Positions 51,636-63,593 are shown, numbered from the stretch's first letter. The stretch: 64,000 bases of DNA from Pythium myriotylum (GCA_023091665.1 JALJCQ010000028.1:124001-188000), one strand, 5' to 3'. Notes: generated by a model not told the origin, from the letters alone. Translations and numbers: made by a program.

Positions 51636-52441
51636 GACCTCTGAGAGATGATATGGCGTCGCTGGTGCGGGCAGTGTCTGCAGAGCAGGCGAGCTGAACG
51701 ACCTCAATGAGTCTGTTTCCCCGTGTAAACCGATACGGTCGCGACGATTGTACCCATCATCAAAGGGCCAGCAGGGTGTCCACGTATGCGACAACAGAGG
51801 TCCGCTCTGTTGGACACACGGAGCCCTGTCCTTGCGCCCAGGAGCGTGTCTTTTCTATGTCGACTCACCTAATCCAGTCCAAATAGCCCATCATCAACTC
51901 ATACAAGTGATCTTCATACCTCTATCCACTGCAATACCACGCACTTCAGCCATCCCGAAAGGGGCTCCGATCCGTCGGGAGCCTCGACATCAACTCTCAC
52001 AGGTCCCATCAGTCAACTCACCTCTCCATGGAGCTACGAGCTCACTTGACTCTGAGTCATCGTGGGACTCGCCGTCGCAGATGCCACTCGGCCGTGTCCC
52101 AGTGATCAGCGGCACGATAAGAATTTATGTTGGTGTCGTGGCTGTTTTGGTTATCTGTTGCGGTGATCATCGCATTCGACGTTATGTGAAGACAACTCCA
52201 AACCATCTTGGTCATCATTGCGTTGGAGGCTACTAAGGACGACTCCAAAGACCCTTTGCGCCGGAAAACTTCTGTAAGGAGCAGGGTTTCTCGCGAACTC
52301 CTACAGCGTGATCAGAATAGGGTTGCTCGGGAGGTAGACATCATACACGGGGTTGGCGAGCTTGTAGTTTCTAGCGAGTCGTCTTACACGGCGTAGAAGC
52401 GAGCGCAACGAGGACGTGAGGCTCGACTGGAAGCGATCGAA
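51636..52441. other. Chimeric junction region: PAP lost, K6 5' end replaced
   Basis: Up to about 52110 the sequence follows the Q2/P5 intergenic region. At 52112-52320 it switches to unrelated DNA with a retroelement-like QRDQN peptide (similar to minus-strand 4421-4500). At 52322-52413 it matches the K4 upstream segment at 29581-29672, then joins directly to codons of the K6 ARM region at 52415. The expected PAP gene, K6 leader and kinase domain (about 4 kb) are missing. Confidence 0.7.
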
Positions 52442-55400
52442 GTGTTCTCGATCTGTTGTGAACAGAAGCTGATTGATGGTGAGATCAACGTGAATCATAT
52501 CGTGTTGGAGCTGCTCCGGTTATTGAAGGTTGACGACGCTCAAGTGAATGCGGCAGCAGCGTATGCGTTTTGTTATATGGCCCACGGAAACAACATGTCG
52601 AAGAATGCGTTATTACGAGAATCCATCGGGCCATTAGTGTCTATGCTCGAGTCAAGCGAACATCGCAGCAGGCAGTGTGCGTCTCTCGCTCTGGGGAACA
52701 TCGCCGCTATCTCTCCCGAGAATAGTGTTGTGATTGCGAATGCTGATGCGATTGTTCCGTTGATTGAACTGCTGAGAACGGGATCTGATGCGTGCAAGGA
52801 ACGGGCCGCGTATACACTTGGTCAGATCGCTGTAAACTCTTCCGAGAACAGTGTTGCTGTCGGGAGGGCTGGTGGGATCGCTCTGTTGATTGAGCTGCTG
52901 AAGACGGGATCGGATGCCTGCAAAGAAGAGGCCGCGCGTGCACTCGGTAACGTCGCTGTGAACTCCCCTGAGAACAAAGTTGCGATCGTGAGAGCTGGGG
53001 GGATCGTTTCGTTGGTTGAGCTGCTCAAATCGGAATCGTGTGCGTGCAAACAACGGGCTGCGTATGAACTTGGTCAGGTCGCTTCTGACTCTCCCGAGAA
53101 TAGTGTTGCTATTGCGAAAGCTGGCGGTATCGCTTTGTTAATTGAGCTGCTGAGAACAGGATCAGATGCGTGCAAACAACGGGCTGCGTATACACTTGGT
53201 CAGATCGCAGTTGACTGTCCCGAGAACTGTATTGCTATTGCGAGGGCTGGTGGGATCGCTCTGTTGATTGAACGGCTGAAGACGGGATCGGATGCCTGCA
53301 AAGAAGAGGCTGCGCGTGCACTCGGTAACGTCGCCGTTGACTCTCCTGAGAACACAGTTGCTATTGCGAGAGCTGGGGGGATCGTTCCTTTGGTCGAGCT
53401 ACTGAAGTCGGAATCGGATGCCTGCAAAGAATGGGCTGCGTTTGCACTTGGTGAGGTCGCGGTTGACTCTCCCGAAAACAGTGTTGCGATTGCGAGGGCT
53501 GACGGGATCGCTCCGTTGATTGAGCTGCTGAAGACAGGATTGGGTGCATGCAAAGAATGGGCTGCATACGCTCTCGGTAATGTCGCTGTGAACTCTCCTG
53601 AGAACAAAGTTGTGATCGCGAGAACTGGCGGTATCGCTCCGTTGATTGAGCTGCTGAAGACGGGATCGGATCCATGCAGAGAATGGGCCGCGTATGCACT
53701 TGGTCAGATCGCTGTAAACTCTTCCAAAAACAGTTTTGCTATTGCGAGAGCTGGCGGGATCGCTTTGTTGATTGAGCTGCTGAAGACGGGGTCGGATGCC
53801 TGCAAAGAAAAGGCCGCGCGTGCACTGGGTAACGTCGCTGTGAACTCCCCTGAGAATAAAGTTGCGATCGCGAAGGCTGACGGGATTCCTCTATTGATCA
53901 AGCTGCTGAAGACAGGATCGGATGCGCGCAAAGAATGGGCTGTGTATGCACTTGGTAACGTCACTGTGAACTCTCCCGAGAACAGTCTTACGATCGCGAG
54001 GGCTGGCGGGATCGCTCTGTTGATTGAGCTGCTGAGAACGGGAACTGATGCGTGCAAAGAATGGGCTGCTTATGCACTTGGTCAGATCGCTGTAAACTCT
54101 TCCGAGAACAGTGTTGCTGTCGCGAGGGCTGGTGGTATCGCTCTGTTGATTGAGCTGCTGAAGACGGGATCGGATGCCTGCAAAGAAGAGGCCGCGCGTG
54201 CACTCGGTAACGTCGCTGTGAACTCCCCTGAGAACAAAGTTGCGATCGTGAGAGCTGGGGGGATCGTTTCGTTGGTTGAGCTGCTCAAATCGGAATCGTG
54301 TGCGTGCAAACAACGGGCTGCGCTTGCACTCGGTAACGTTGCTGTGAACTCTCCCGAGAATAGTGTTGCTATAGCGAAAGCTGGCGGTATCGCTCCGTTG
54401 ATTGAGCTGCTAAAGTCTGGTTTGGATCCGTGCATAGAAGAGGCGACGCGTGCACTTGGTAACGTTGCTGTGAACTGTCCTGACAACAGAGTTCTGATCG
54501 CGAGGGCTGGTGGGATCGCTCCGTTGATTGAGCTACTGAAGTCGGAATCGGATGCGTGTAAACATCGGGCTGCGTATGCACTTGGTAACGTCGCTGTGAA
54601 CTCTTCCGAGAACAAAGTTTCGATCGCGAGAGCTGGGGGGATCGTTTCGTTGATTGTGCTGCTGAGGACGGGATCGGATGCATGCAAGGAAGAGGCCGCG
54701 CGTGCACTCGGTAACGTCGCTGTTGACTCTCCCGAGATCAGTGTTGCTGTCGCGAGGGCTGGCGGTATCGCTCCGTTGATTGAGCTGCTGAAGACGGGAT
54801 CGGATGCCAGCAAAGAATGGGCTGCGCGCGCACTCGGTGACGTTTGTGGCAACTCCTCGGGAAACCGTGTTGTAATCGTGAGGACTGGTGGGATCGCCCC
54901 GTTAATTGAGCTGCTAAAGACAGGATCGGATGCGTGCAAAGAATGGGCTGCATACGCACTTGGCAACGTCGCTGTGAACTCTCCCGAGAACAGTCTTACG
55001 ATCGCGAGGGCTGGCGGGATCGCTCTGTTGATTGAGCTGCTGAGAACGGGAACTGATGCGTGCAAAGAATGGGCTGCTTATGCACTTGGTCAGATCGCTG
55101 TAAACTCTTCCGAGAACAGTGTTGCTGTCGCGAGGGCTGGTGGTATCGCTCTGTTGATTGAGCTGCTGAAGACGGGATCGGATGCCTGCAAAGAAGAGGC
55201 CGCGCGTGCACTCGGTAACGTCGCTGTGAACTCCCCTGAGAACAAAGTTGCGATCGTGAGAGCTGGGGGGATCGTTTCGTTGGTTGAGCTGCTCAAATCG
55301 GAATCGTGTGCGTGCAAACAACGGGCTGCGTATGAACTTGGTCAGGTCGCTTCTGACTCTCCCGAGAATAGTGTTGCTATTGCGAAAGCTGGCGGTATCG

Positions 55401-56002
55401 CTTTGTTAATTGAGCTGCTGAGAACAGGATCAGATGCGTGCAAACAACGGGCTGCGTATACACTTGGTCAGATCGCAGTTGACTGTCCCGAGAACTGTAT
55501 TGCTATTGCGAGGGCTGGTGGGATCGCTCTGTTGATTGAACGGCTGAAGTCGGGATCGGATGCGTGCAAGGAACAGGCTGCGCGTGCACTCGGTAACGTC
55601 GGTGGCAACTCCCCTGAGAAGAGAGATGCGATCGTGAAAGCTGGCGGTATCGCTCCGTTGATTGAACTTCTTAAGACGGGATCAGATGCGTCCAAACAAT
55701 GGGCTGCGTATGCACTTTGCCAAGTTGCTATTAATTCTCCGGAGAACAGTGTTGCTATTACGAGGGCTGGCGGGATCGCTCCGTTGATTCAACTGATTAA
55801 GACAGGATCAGATGGATGCAGGTTAAAGGCTGCGGACGTTCTCTCTGCGATGAGTTTGGAGTCGTCGGTTGCGAAGGAAATCATAGATACTGGTGCGGTG
55901 GCCGTGTTCAAGAAACTTCGTCACGACAAACGTATTGGCAGACACGCGAAGACGATACTGAAGAACCTTGGTTATGGAGGCATGTGGAGGATCTTCGCTT
56001 AA
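52442..56002 (+). pseudogene. K6: 5'-truncated ARM-only copy, 25 units
   Basis: The ARM frame begins at codons equivalent to REARLEAIEVFSICC and is open to the stop at 56000-56002. Its length (3561 bp from VFSICC) is exactly that of the same part of K3, with about a dozen substitutions. An in-frame TAG lies at 52394 just before the junction, and the first ATG is at 52577 (MAHGNNMSKNALL). If transcribed, a protein of about 1141 residues of pure ARM repeats could be made. The helical domain and kinase are absent. The open frame may simply reflect recent origin. Confidence 0.75.
52730..55879 (+). repeat. ARM array of K6, 25 x 126 bp
   Basis: Same 25 units in the same order as K3. Differences are short patches at helix-3 positions, for example CKEWAAF for SKQWAAF in unit 6 and CKQRAAYE for CKEWAAYE in unit 21. 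Confidence 0.92.
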
Positions 56003-56599
56003 TATGCGTCAGCGTAGTGATGCAGAACGATCTGAAGCAGTCCCTTTCCGTTCTCTTTTGGGTACTTTGTCGTTTCACAAAAACCCGAGCAATGGAGTAA
56101 AGCGATCGCCGGCCAGTCCGGTCTGAGTCGCAATATTTCACTTCTTTGTCGCAAGCAGCTGATGAGTGCGATCGATTTCTGTGGCCGCTGATGCAACCGC
56201 AACTGACAAACATGCAAATGGTTTATCATTCTCGATCGTTGCTCCGGTCTTGCGAAGAAGATAACGGCGACACTAGAGTTTTTCGTAGCTCGAAAGTCGA
56301 GCCGTGACGAAGATATTGATGAAGGCTAACGCTGATTTCTGCGGGTGTATATGAAGCGACAAACGAAGCCAGCACCTAGCCAGGTGGTCATGTACAGGTA
56401 CTCGCCTTTTTGAAGTCCGGTCTGTGGCACGCGTGGCGATATTGCTTGCACATCAACAGTATTTCGATCAACGCCAGAGGTTCATGCAAGGTCTACTCAG
56501 CATCCCTGGCTCGCGAAAGAATTGAGCAGATACGACCGTGGCTGGCGCACCACACATATCGCTTGCATGGTACGTCGTCGCGTTTGCTCGTGCCTTCTC
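56003..56599. other. K6 trailer and Q4 downstream region
   Basis: Duplicate of 24659-25255; no gene seen apart from decayed PAP-like DNA on the minus strand. Confidence 0.5.
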
Positions 56600-57340
56600 T
56601 CAGAAGAACGACCGTATCACACGAAAGGCTCGAGATAAATCGCACTGGTTCACGAGACGCGAGACTGCGTTGGATCCTGTGTCATAGCCAGGTGGACTTG
56701 CTGTGGCTGGGTTGCTCCCGCTTGAAATCTCGCGCAGTCGCTCTCCGCGAGCTTCGTATAGGTCGTCGACGAGTCCAGTGACGCGAAAAAACCGGAACTG
56801 CCACTCGCAGCGCATGTTCGTGAGCGGCCCAACCGGCACCGAGTCGACGCTTTTCCCGTCAGTCCACCTCCAGTCAATGTAGTCGTGGTCTGCCGATGGA
56901 GAAGTCTCGTTGTCCATGCAGTACGCGCCGATCCAGTCGTTCTGGTTCCCTGGTCGTCCGTGCAACTGGTACGAGACCGTGAGCTTGTCCATGTGGTCGA
57001 TCGTCGTGCTCGACACACGCATGGTCACTCGCGGCACTGCATCCAATTGCACTGCGTCGGCGTCTTCCCATCGCGCGACTCGCTGTCGAAAGGCCGTGAA
57101 GAGCGGATTCGTGGGCGCATGGTCTCCGTCGGCAAAGCTGCAGCGCGACAACGCGCACGGCGCGGCGTCGTGCTCGGCGTGGAGCGTCCACGCGCCGCCG
57201 CGACGCGCGTTGTCGACGTGGCGCGCGGCGTGCGAGGCGCTGGCCACAGGCAGCAGCAGCAGCAGCAGAGGGAAGTGCATCGTGGGCGGTGTCGAGGCTC
57301 GCTTCCATCGACGACCTTTGGCGCCAGTTGGTGTAGCCAT
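56600..57340 (-). pseudogene. Q4: N-terminal purple acid phosphatase remnant, frameshifted
   Basis: The ATG at 57340 begins MATPTGAKGRRWKRA with MHFPLLLLLLPVAS. Homology is kept to MRCEWQFRFF, where an extra A in an A-run (about 56786-56792) shifts the frame; the correct frame continues ASLDSSTTYTKLAESDC and then meets the same TGA as Q1. No phosphatase domain. It matches Q1, consistent with duplication of the K3-Q1 block as K6-Q4. Confidence 0.8.
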
Positions 57341-57861
57341 GGCCTCTGAGAGATGATATGACGTAGGGAGTTCTCCGGGGAATGCGAGCTCAACGACCTC
57401 AATAGTTGTAATGTTGCATGTTGCATGTCTCTACTAGTTCTGTGATCACCGAGCGACCACGAGTGGTTCCCTATGCAATCAGTTGTCCCGGTGACTTAGC
57501 AAAACTAGGCCTGCCAAGGATCAGTTCATTCCGTTCGTTCTGCATTTTGCTAAATACAACTCAGTTCCAGTCAGTCCACTTGGGCCTCACCATTGCAATA
57601 GTACTGGTCCTTGAACTTGTCTCATGAGTCATGAGCCGAAGACGAGAGACGCAATTTTGTGAGACCAAGGTAACGCGTACAGCGCGTGTATTTTTTCATA
57701 AATCACAACCAGCCGAGAGAGGAAATCCAGTCGTTTCCAGTGCGATTTTCCGTCTTGAAATCCGACATCTTATTGAAGAGAACGACCCTCCCAATGTTCA
57801 CGTGTCAATGTTGGGTCCGAGTACAATAGTGCCTGTGTGAGGGTGGTGGGGGTGGATGGTC
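57341..57861. other. Intergenic, no gene seen
   Basis: Upstream of Q4 and downstream of the phosphoinositide phosphatase gene. Similarity to the other Q upstream regions stops at about 57360, so the duplication boundary is here. Confidence 0.5.
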
Positions 57862-60800
57862 CTAGGTCTTGCCCGACTTGTACGTGGCCACGGGCGGCTT
57901 GTAGCAGTCGGGCAGCATCTTGCGCTGCATTTCGTTGAAAGCGAACTTGGTGCTCTGGGTGTTGAGGAAGACGTTCTTGCGTACGACGCCAAAGAGCCGC
58001 ATGGTCGCACACAGCTTCATCCCGTGGCTAACGCGCAGCCGCGAGCAGCAGAGCCGCGCCTGCTCGAGCGTGACAGACATGGCTGTGCGATCTTTGCCCG
58101 ACTTGCTGCACGTCACGCGCGCGCCGCCGAGCGCGCGACAAAAGTCGGACGTGTCCATAAGCAGCGCCACATTCTTTTTGAATTGGTTCGAACTCGAGCA
58201 CACGTGCTGCTCGATCTTCGTGAGGAGGTCGTCTAGCGTCTTGAGGATGCCGTTCTCCCCTCGCACGTCCGGGTGGATCTTCGAGATACGGTCGCGCGCT
58301 ACATTATCCGCGTCGTGGACACGACGGAAGATGCTGTAGATCTCCTTGAGCTCCTCGAGGTTCTCGCGGTTGATACGATCCTGGACTTTGACGGTCTGCG
58401 ACTTGAGCGCGTGCACAAGCGACTGCTTCTCGTTCACACCCTGCGTAAACAGCACGCACCGCATTCGGAAAGGCTTGCCTGATGCCAGCAGCGTAGGTAG
58501 TACCTCCAGCTGCGCGTCAGTCACACCCATGGTCACGAGCAGATACGCCGGCAATGACGACGTGTCGCGTATTGCACCATCCAGTTCTGTACTACCAGTG
58601 GCTACGCGGCGCTCAGGCGGCGCGTAGGTCTTGACCGAAAAGTATTGGCCGGACACGCTGTTCTTCGGGCTGTGGCGTCGGAATTGCACGAAGACGTTGC
58701 GCAGCCACTTTGCACCGGCCGCGAAGTCCTCGAGCATGCCCACTTCCTTGCCCTGAGTGCTCAGCAGCGACTCAAAATGAATGAGAAAGCCGAACCAAGT
58801 TGCGTATTCAAGCTGAAGCTTGTGATTCTCACTGCCGAGCACGGCGAGGTCAAGAGACGCGAGGATGCAGGCCATTGCAGCCGACAGGGTCTGGCTCGCG
58901 ATGATGTCGAGCCGATCCTTGAGCTCGAGCCGCGAGCGCAACGCGGACACTGAATCAATGCCGTCATTTGCACGATTGCTGCTGCTGTTGGACGAGCGGC
59001 TTCGGCGTCCAAGCTGCGTACCGAGAAGCGACGCGCGCTCGTGCTTATTCTCGCTCGCGGTCTGTGCATCGTCATCTGAGTATCCCGAGTGGTTCGCACG
59101 GGACGCGTCGATGACCGACGTGGTGGAGGGAAACCCACCGTTCGTGAAGCCCTTGGTGTGAGCTGCCGGGCAGCCCATGGTCATGGTATGCCAAACGAAT
59201 TGAGTCGGGTTTTGCGGCTGGTGTACGCGAAGGAACTGGTCCTGCATGTTGGTCGGCAGGAATTGCCACAGATCGAGGCTTGTATACGTGCTGCGCTTGA
59301 ATGGCGCAACAACTTCACTGGCGTCTGCGCTGCTCTGGCTCTCGTCGACGGCGCCTGTTTTGCTCTTGATTTTGACACTCATTGCAAGCACCTGATGAGC
59401 CGCGTGCGCGAAGACTTTCGAGTCACTCGCTTCATCCATGAGCAGTTTATCCTGCTTCATGAGGAACTGGCGCTGTCGCAAGTACTCCTCGAGCTTTTTC
59501 CGGTAGAACTCGAGCTCGACAGTCGCGAGCGTCGATATCTCCTTGTCTCCATTGGCGTCCACCTGTTTCTGCAAAACACGCGCTCGCTTTAATGCTGTCT
59601 CCCCGAGAAAGTCGAGGAATGCGAGTGGCAGCGCGAAGGTCGAGCGTGGTGCTCGGAGGATCTCATCCACGACAAAAAGTCGAGCATGTGACGGCGCCTC
59701 GCTCCCGGACGTGAGAAATGACCCGTTCTCCACGAAAGCATGCATCATGACGTTGTTGTCGGCCATAGCGACTGCATCGTCCTCGCTCGTCAGTGCCGTC
59801 GGCAGCAGGTACTTGGACGCGGCCATGTCGACACCCGACGTCGGCAGCACGGTTTGCAGCGGTACAGCAGGGAAGGCCTGAACCACGATATGCACAGCAT
59901 TGCTGTCGAGCGGCACGAGGCTGATGGAGGAGCTCGTCTTGGTCGGCGCCAAGCGCAGTGACGGCGGCGGCTCGCTCGTGTTCGAGAGCAGATCGTGGAA
60001 CGAGGAGCTCTTCTCGGCGATTGAGATGATTCGCGGGGCGCCGAGCGTCGTGAGGTTGTCATCGATGAAGCACTGACCGAGCCCCACAGTCGTGCAGCCC
60101 GAGGCCGATGCCATCATACGGTAGAGCGTGAAGCGGAGCTGGTCGAAGCGCGTGAGATCAGCTGGGAGCACGACGCTGAAAGTCACACGGATAGGTGAGC
60201 TATCCGTCTGCTGCGCCGCCGCGGCTGGCACGATGCGCACCGAGTCGGTCGTGCCGAGCTCGGCCGTGGCCTTGGTCGTGGCGTTATAACCGACGACCTT
60301 GACACAGTAGCAGAGCTTGTCGCCGGCTGTCTCGCTGCGGCTCAGCAGCTTGCTATGGCGCCCGACGGCAAGCTCGAGCACGAGATCGTACGCGCCGGGC
60401 TTGCTCGTCGGGCGCGAGCAGCGCGTCGCCGTGGTCGGGTCGCGGTCGGCAAACACGGTCGACTGGCGAAACGTTTCGGCGCGCAGCGCGTCGATGAGTT
60501 GCTGGCAGGCGTCCATCCATCGCTGCTGGTTGTCGCGGGTCTCGGTCTCGAGCAGCAGCGACGCGGCGTCCGTGCGCAGCTGGAAGCGGTAGGGCGCGTG
60601 GCCGTGGTTGCTCTTGTCGAGCACGAGCGTGTCGCCCGAGATCGCGATCGTGCCCAGCAGCTCGAGATTCTCCTCCGACTTGTAGTAGTTCAGGCTCGGC
60701 ACGTCCTGACGGAGGAGGAAGAAGCGCTGTCGGTCATATAACCACCTATGTGAGTCCCCACGCTCCCACTGAGTCCCGCTTCTCAACGCACCGTCTTCCA

Positions 60801-63542
60801 GTTGCGTCGCCACGAGCCCTGCTTCGTGAGCGTGCCGGCGCGAAGCACGTCGTCGGCCGTGAACTTGGTCGCCCCCGACTCGGCGGGCGTGCGGCTGCGG
60901 CCCTTGAGCACATTGATCATGTGCGACCGCTCCTTGGTCTCATACACTTCGCCCGTGAACTTGCCGTGGCGCGAGCACATATTGCCCGACCGCCTCTCTC
61001 CGCGCTGTTGCTGGAACGTGGCCGACTCTTTCGCCGTCGTGCCGTCGTCCATAGCAACACTGTTCTCGGGGGTATCAACACCGACCTCACCACGCGCATA
61101 CGCAGCCCATTGTTTACACGCATCCGATCCCGTCTTGAACAGTTCAATCAACGGAACGATCCCGCCAGCTTTCGCGATCGCATCTTTATTTTCAGGAGAT
61201 GTGCCACCGACGTTACCGAGGGCACGCGCGGCCTGTTCCTTGCACGCATCCGATCCGGTCTTGAGCAGTTCAACCAACGGAACAATCGCGCCAGCCCTCG
61301 CGATAGCAACGTTGTTCTCAGAAGAGAGACCGGCAAGGTTTCCCAGTGCTAGAGACGCACACTGCCTGCTGCGATGTTCACTCGACTCGAGCATAGACAC
61401 CAATGGCCCGATGGATTCTCGTAATAACGCATTCTTCGACATGTTTCCGTGGGCCATGTAACCAAACGCATTCGCTGCTGCCGCATTCACTTGAGCGTCG
61501 TCAACTTTTAACAACCGAAGCAGCTCCAACAAGATGTGATTCACGCTGACGTCGTAATCGAACAATTTGTGTTTACAGCATATCGAGAACAATTCGATCG
61601 CTTCCAGTCGAGCCTCACGTGACGTCTCGTCCGCCATCTGATCGTACAAAGCAGACAACTCGACCTCATCTGGCCGATGCAAAGTAGCTTTGATCTGGCT
61701 CATGAGAGATGTCATGGAACCCGACAACGCGCTGTTGTTGATGCTATCCAATAGATCAAATGCGTAGAACTTGTACGCGAAGGGGGCGTCCGCGTTCTCA
61801 GCGATTCGTTTCAAAACAGGTATTCCGCCATCGGCAAACAGTTGAGCGTATGTGTCTTGTGAAATGCCGTTACGGAAAGCCCACTTCAACGCTCCCAGTT
61901 GACAACCTGGGTCACCAGTCTGACGCAGCGCTTCGACTACCTTGGACACAGACGCAAACGCCTCAGTTACCACAACCACGTTTGCTTCCACGCTTCCAAC
62001 ACTGCAACCAGACAAAACTGTCGATTTCATCACCGATGCTTTATCATCCACAGTAGCAATAAAAGCACCAGACAAACACAAATTCTCTCGACTGCTCAAC
62101 TCCTTCAGCGCACCCACGACGCTCCGCAAACTAGATCGACTCTCCGCATCCGATCGCGTCATTCTCACAATCAGATCCCACACGTCGTCATCCACATTAT
62201 CCGGACGACGAGGTAGCTCGCCCTCACAGATCATACGCTTCACCACATTGTTTGAAGATACCTCCTCGTACGGAATCGAGCCCGCAACTGCCTCGTAAAT
62301 GCACATCCCGAACGAGTACACGTCCGACGCAAACGCCGGCTTCGTGCGGAAACACTCCGGTGCACGCCAACGAATCGCACCACCACCGTCACTGCCACCA
62401 CCATCATTGTACAAATAAGATGCCGTCGGCGACTCTCTCCGGCGACTCAAGCCAAAATCGCCCACCTTCGCCTTGCCGTCAGCTGTGATCAAGATATTGT
62501 TCAGCTTCATATCACCATGAACGATCTTGTTCCTGTGCAAAAACTGCAAACCCAATGCCGCCTCGTACAACAACCGCCACTTCGGTGCCTTATCACCATA
62601 CCGATGCAAATAGTCGCTCATGTTGCCGTACTTCGCGAACTCGCACACGATCAGCGGCGGCGACCGCGTGTGGCACGCGCCATACATCTTGATCACGTGC
62701 GGATGGGACAATCCATACCCGATCTCCACCTCCGTCACCAACTGCTCCAGTTGCTTGGTCTGATGAATATTGATGTCCTGCAACACCTTGACCACGACAC
62801 TGCAACCGTCCCACATTGCGTTGTGGATGGTCGCGAAGCCACCTCGATCGAGCATCCGAGAACGGAACACGATGTCGCTCTCCGGGATGAACCACGCTGG
62901 CAACTCCAGCAGGTGATCTTGATTGTCCATCGGTGCGGCGAATGGCTCCACCATGGCCCACAGCTCATCCGCAAGTGCATTCCAGCGACCATACGCTTGC
63001 GCGTGCTTCAGCAGCACGATCGTCTCGCGCGCCATCGACTCATCTGCTCCGAGCTCTTCTCTCATATCTCTGATAGATTCGCGCAGCAGATCCACGTGCT
63101 CTCGCTTCTCTTGCTCCAACTGCCGACGCCACTTGCTCTCGTCCACGCGCTCACCCAACGCAACCAGCACGCCATCGAGCCCACCCACGCTCTCGCCGTT
63201 CTCGTTCTTCTCGCCATGCATCTCCGCCACGTCTCTCGCTAGGCTCTCCGCCTCCAGCACGCGCGACGCCAGCGGCAGGGTCTTCTGTCTCCCCACCACG
63301 TACACGAGCGTTCTCACGGCCTGCTCGAAGATCTTCTCCGCCCTCTCTCGCGTCTCGCGCGCCACGCCCTCGCTCTCGCTCTTGCTCTCGCATTCGCTCT
63401 CGCGCTCTATGGTGTGTCGGAGCGCCGCGAGAACGTCGCGGAAGCGCTTGGTGAGTGAACGAAGCAGCTCCGTGGCCTCGTGGACCTCACTCTCGCGGCG
63501 CGCGAGCCTCGCGGCCTCCGCGATGTCGTCGTCGAGTCCCAT
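57862..63542 (-). CDS. K7-INPP4: predicted kinase-ARM-PH-INPP4 phosphatase fusion
   Basis: Two exons, 63542-60792 (917 codons) and 60726-57862 (954 codons and stop), give about 1871 residues. Exon 1 encodes the helical domain, the TKL kinase (RGGFATIH, HGDMKLNN, GDFG, RWRAPE), linker, degenerate ARM and only two array-type ARM units, then switches within ENSVAM to DDGTTAKES, probably the original start of the phosphatase gene. A PH domain spans the intron (GTLTKQGSWRRNWKT, then RFFLLRQ...RWMDACQQLIDAL). A C2-like region (YDLVLELAVGRHSKLL) and an INPP4-type domain ending CSKSGKDRTAMSVTLEQ follow. Known INPP4 enzymes remove the 4-phosphate from PI(3,4)P2. Alternatively two transcripts could exist, the PH-INPP4 one starting at the Met of SVAM. 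Confidence 0.75.
60727..60791 (-). other. Intron in the PH domain of the K7-INPP4 gene
   Basis: 65 bp, GTGCGT donor (60791 on the minus strand) and GACCGACAG acceptor, phase 0 after codon Thr. Reading through gives TGA after two codons, while splicing restores the continuous PH motif NWKT-RFFLL. The branch region contains CTCAC. Confidence 0.85.
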
Positions 63543-63593
63543 CGGAGACCAACACCACGACGAGTCAACCACCAGCAGCACAAAGCAGCCGAC

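Noticed and set aside
60727..60813. Independent start of the INPP4 gene at 60813
   Set aside because: It is a GTG inside the PH-coding exon and intron; the splice explanation restores a proper PH domain.
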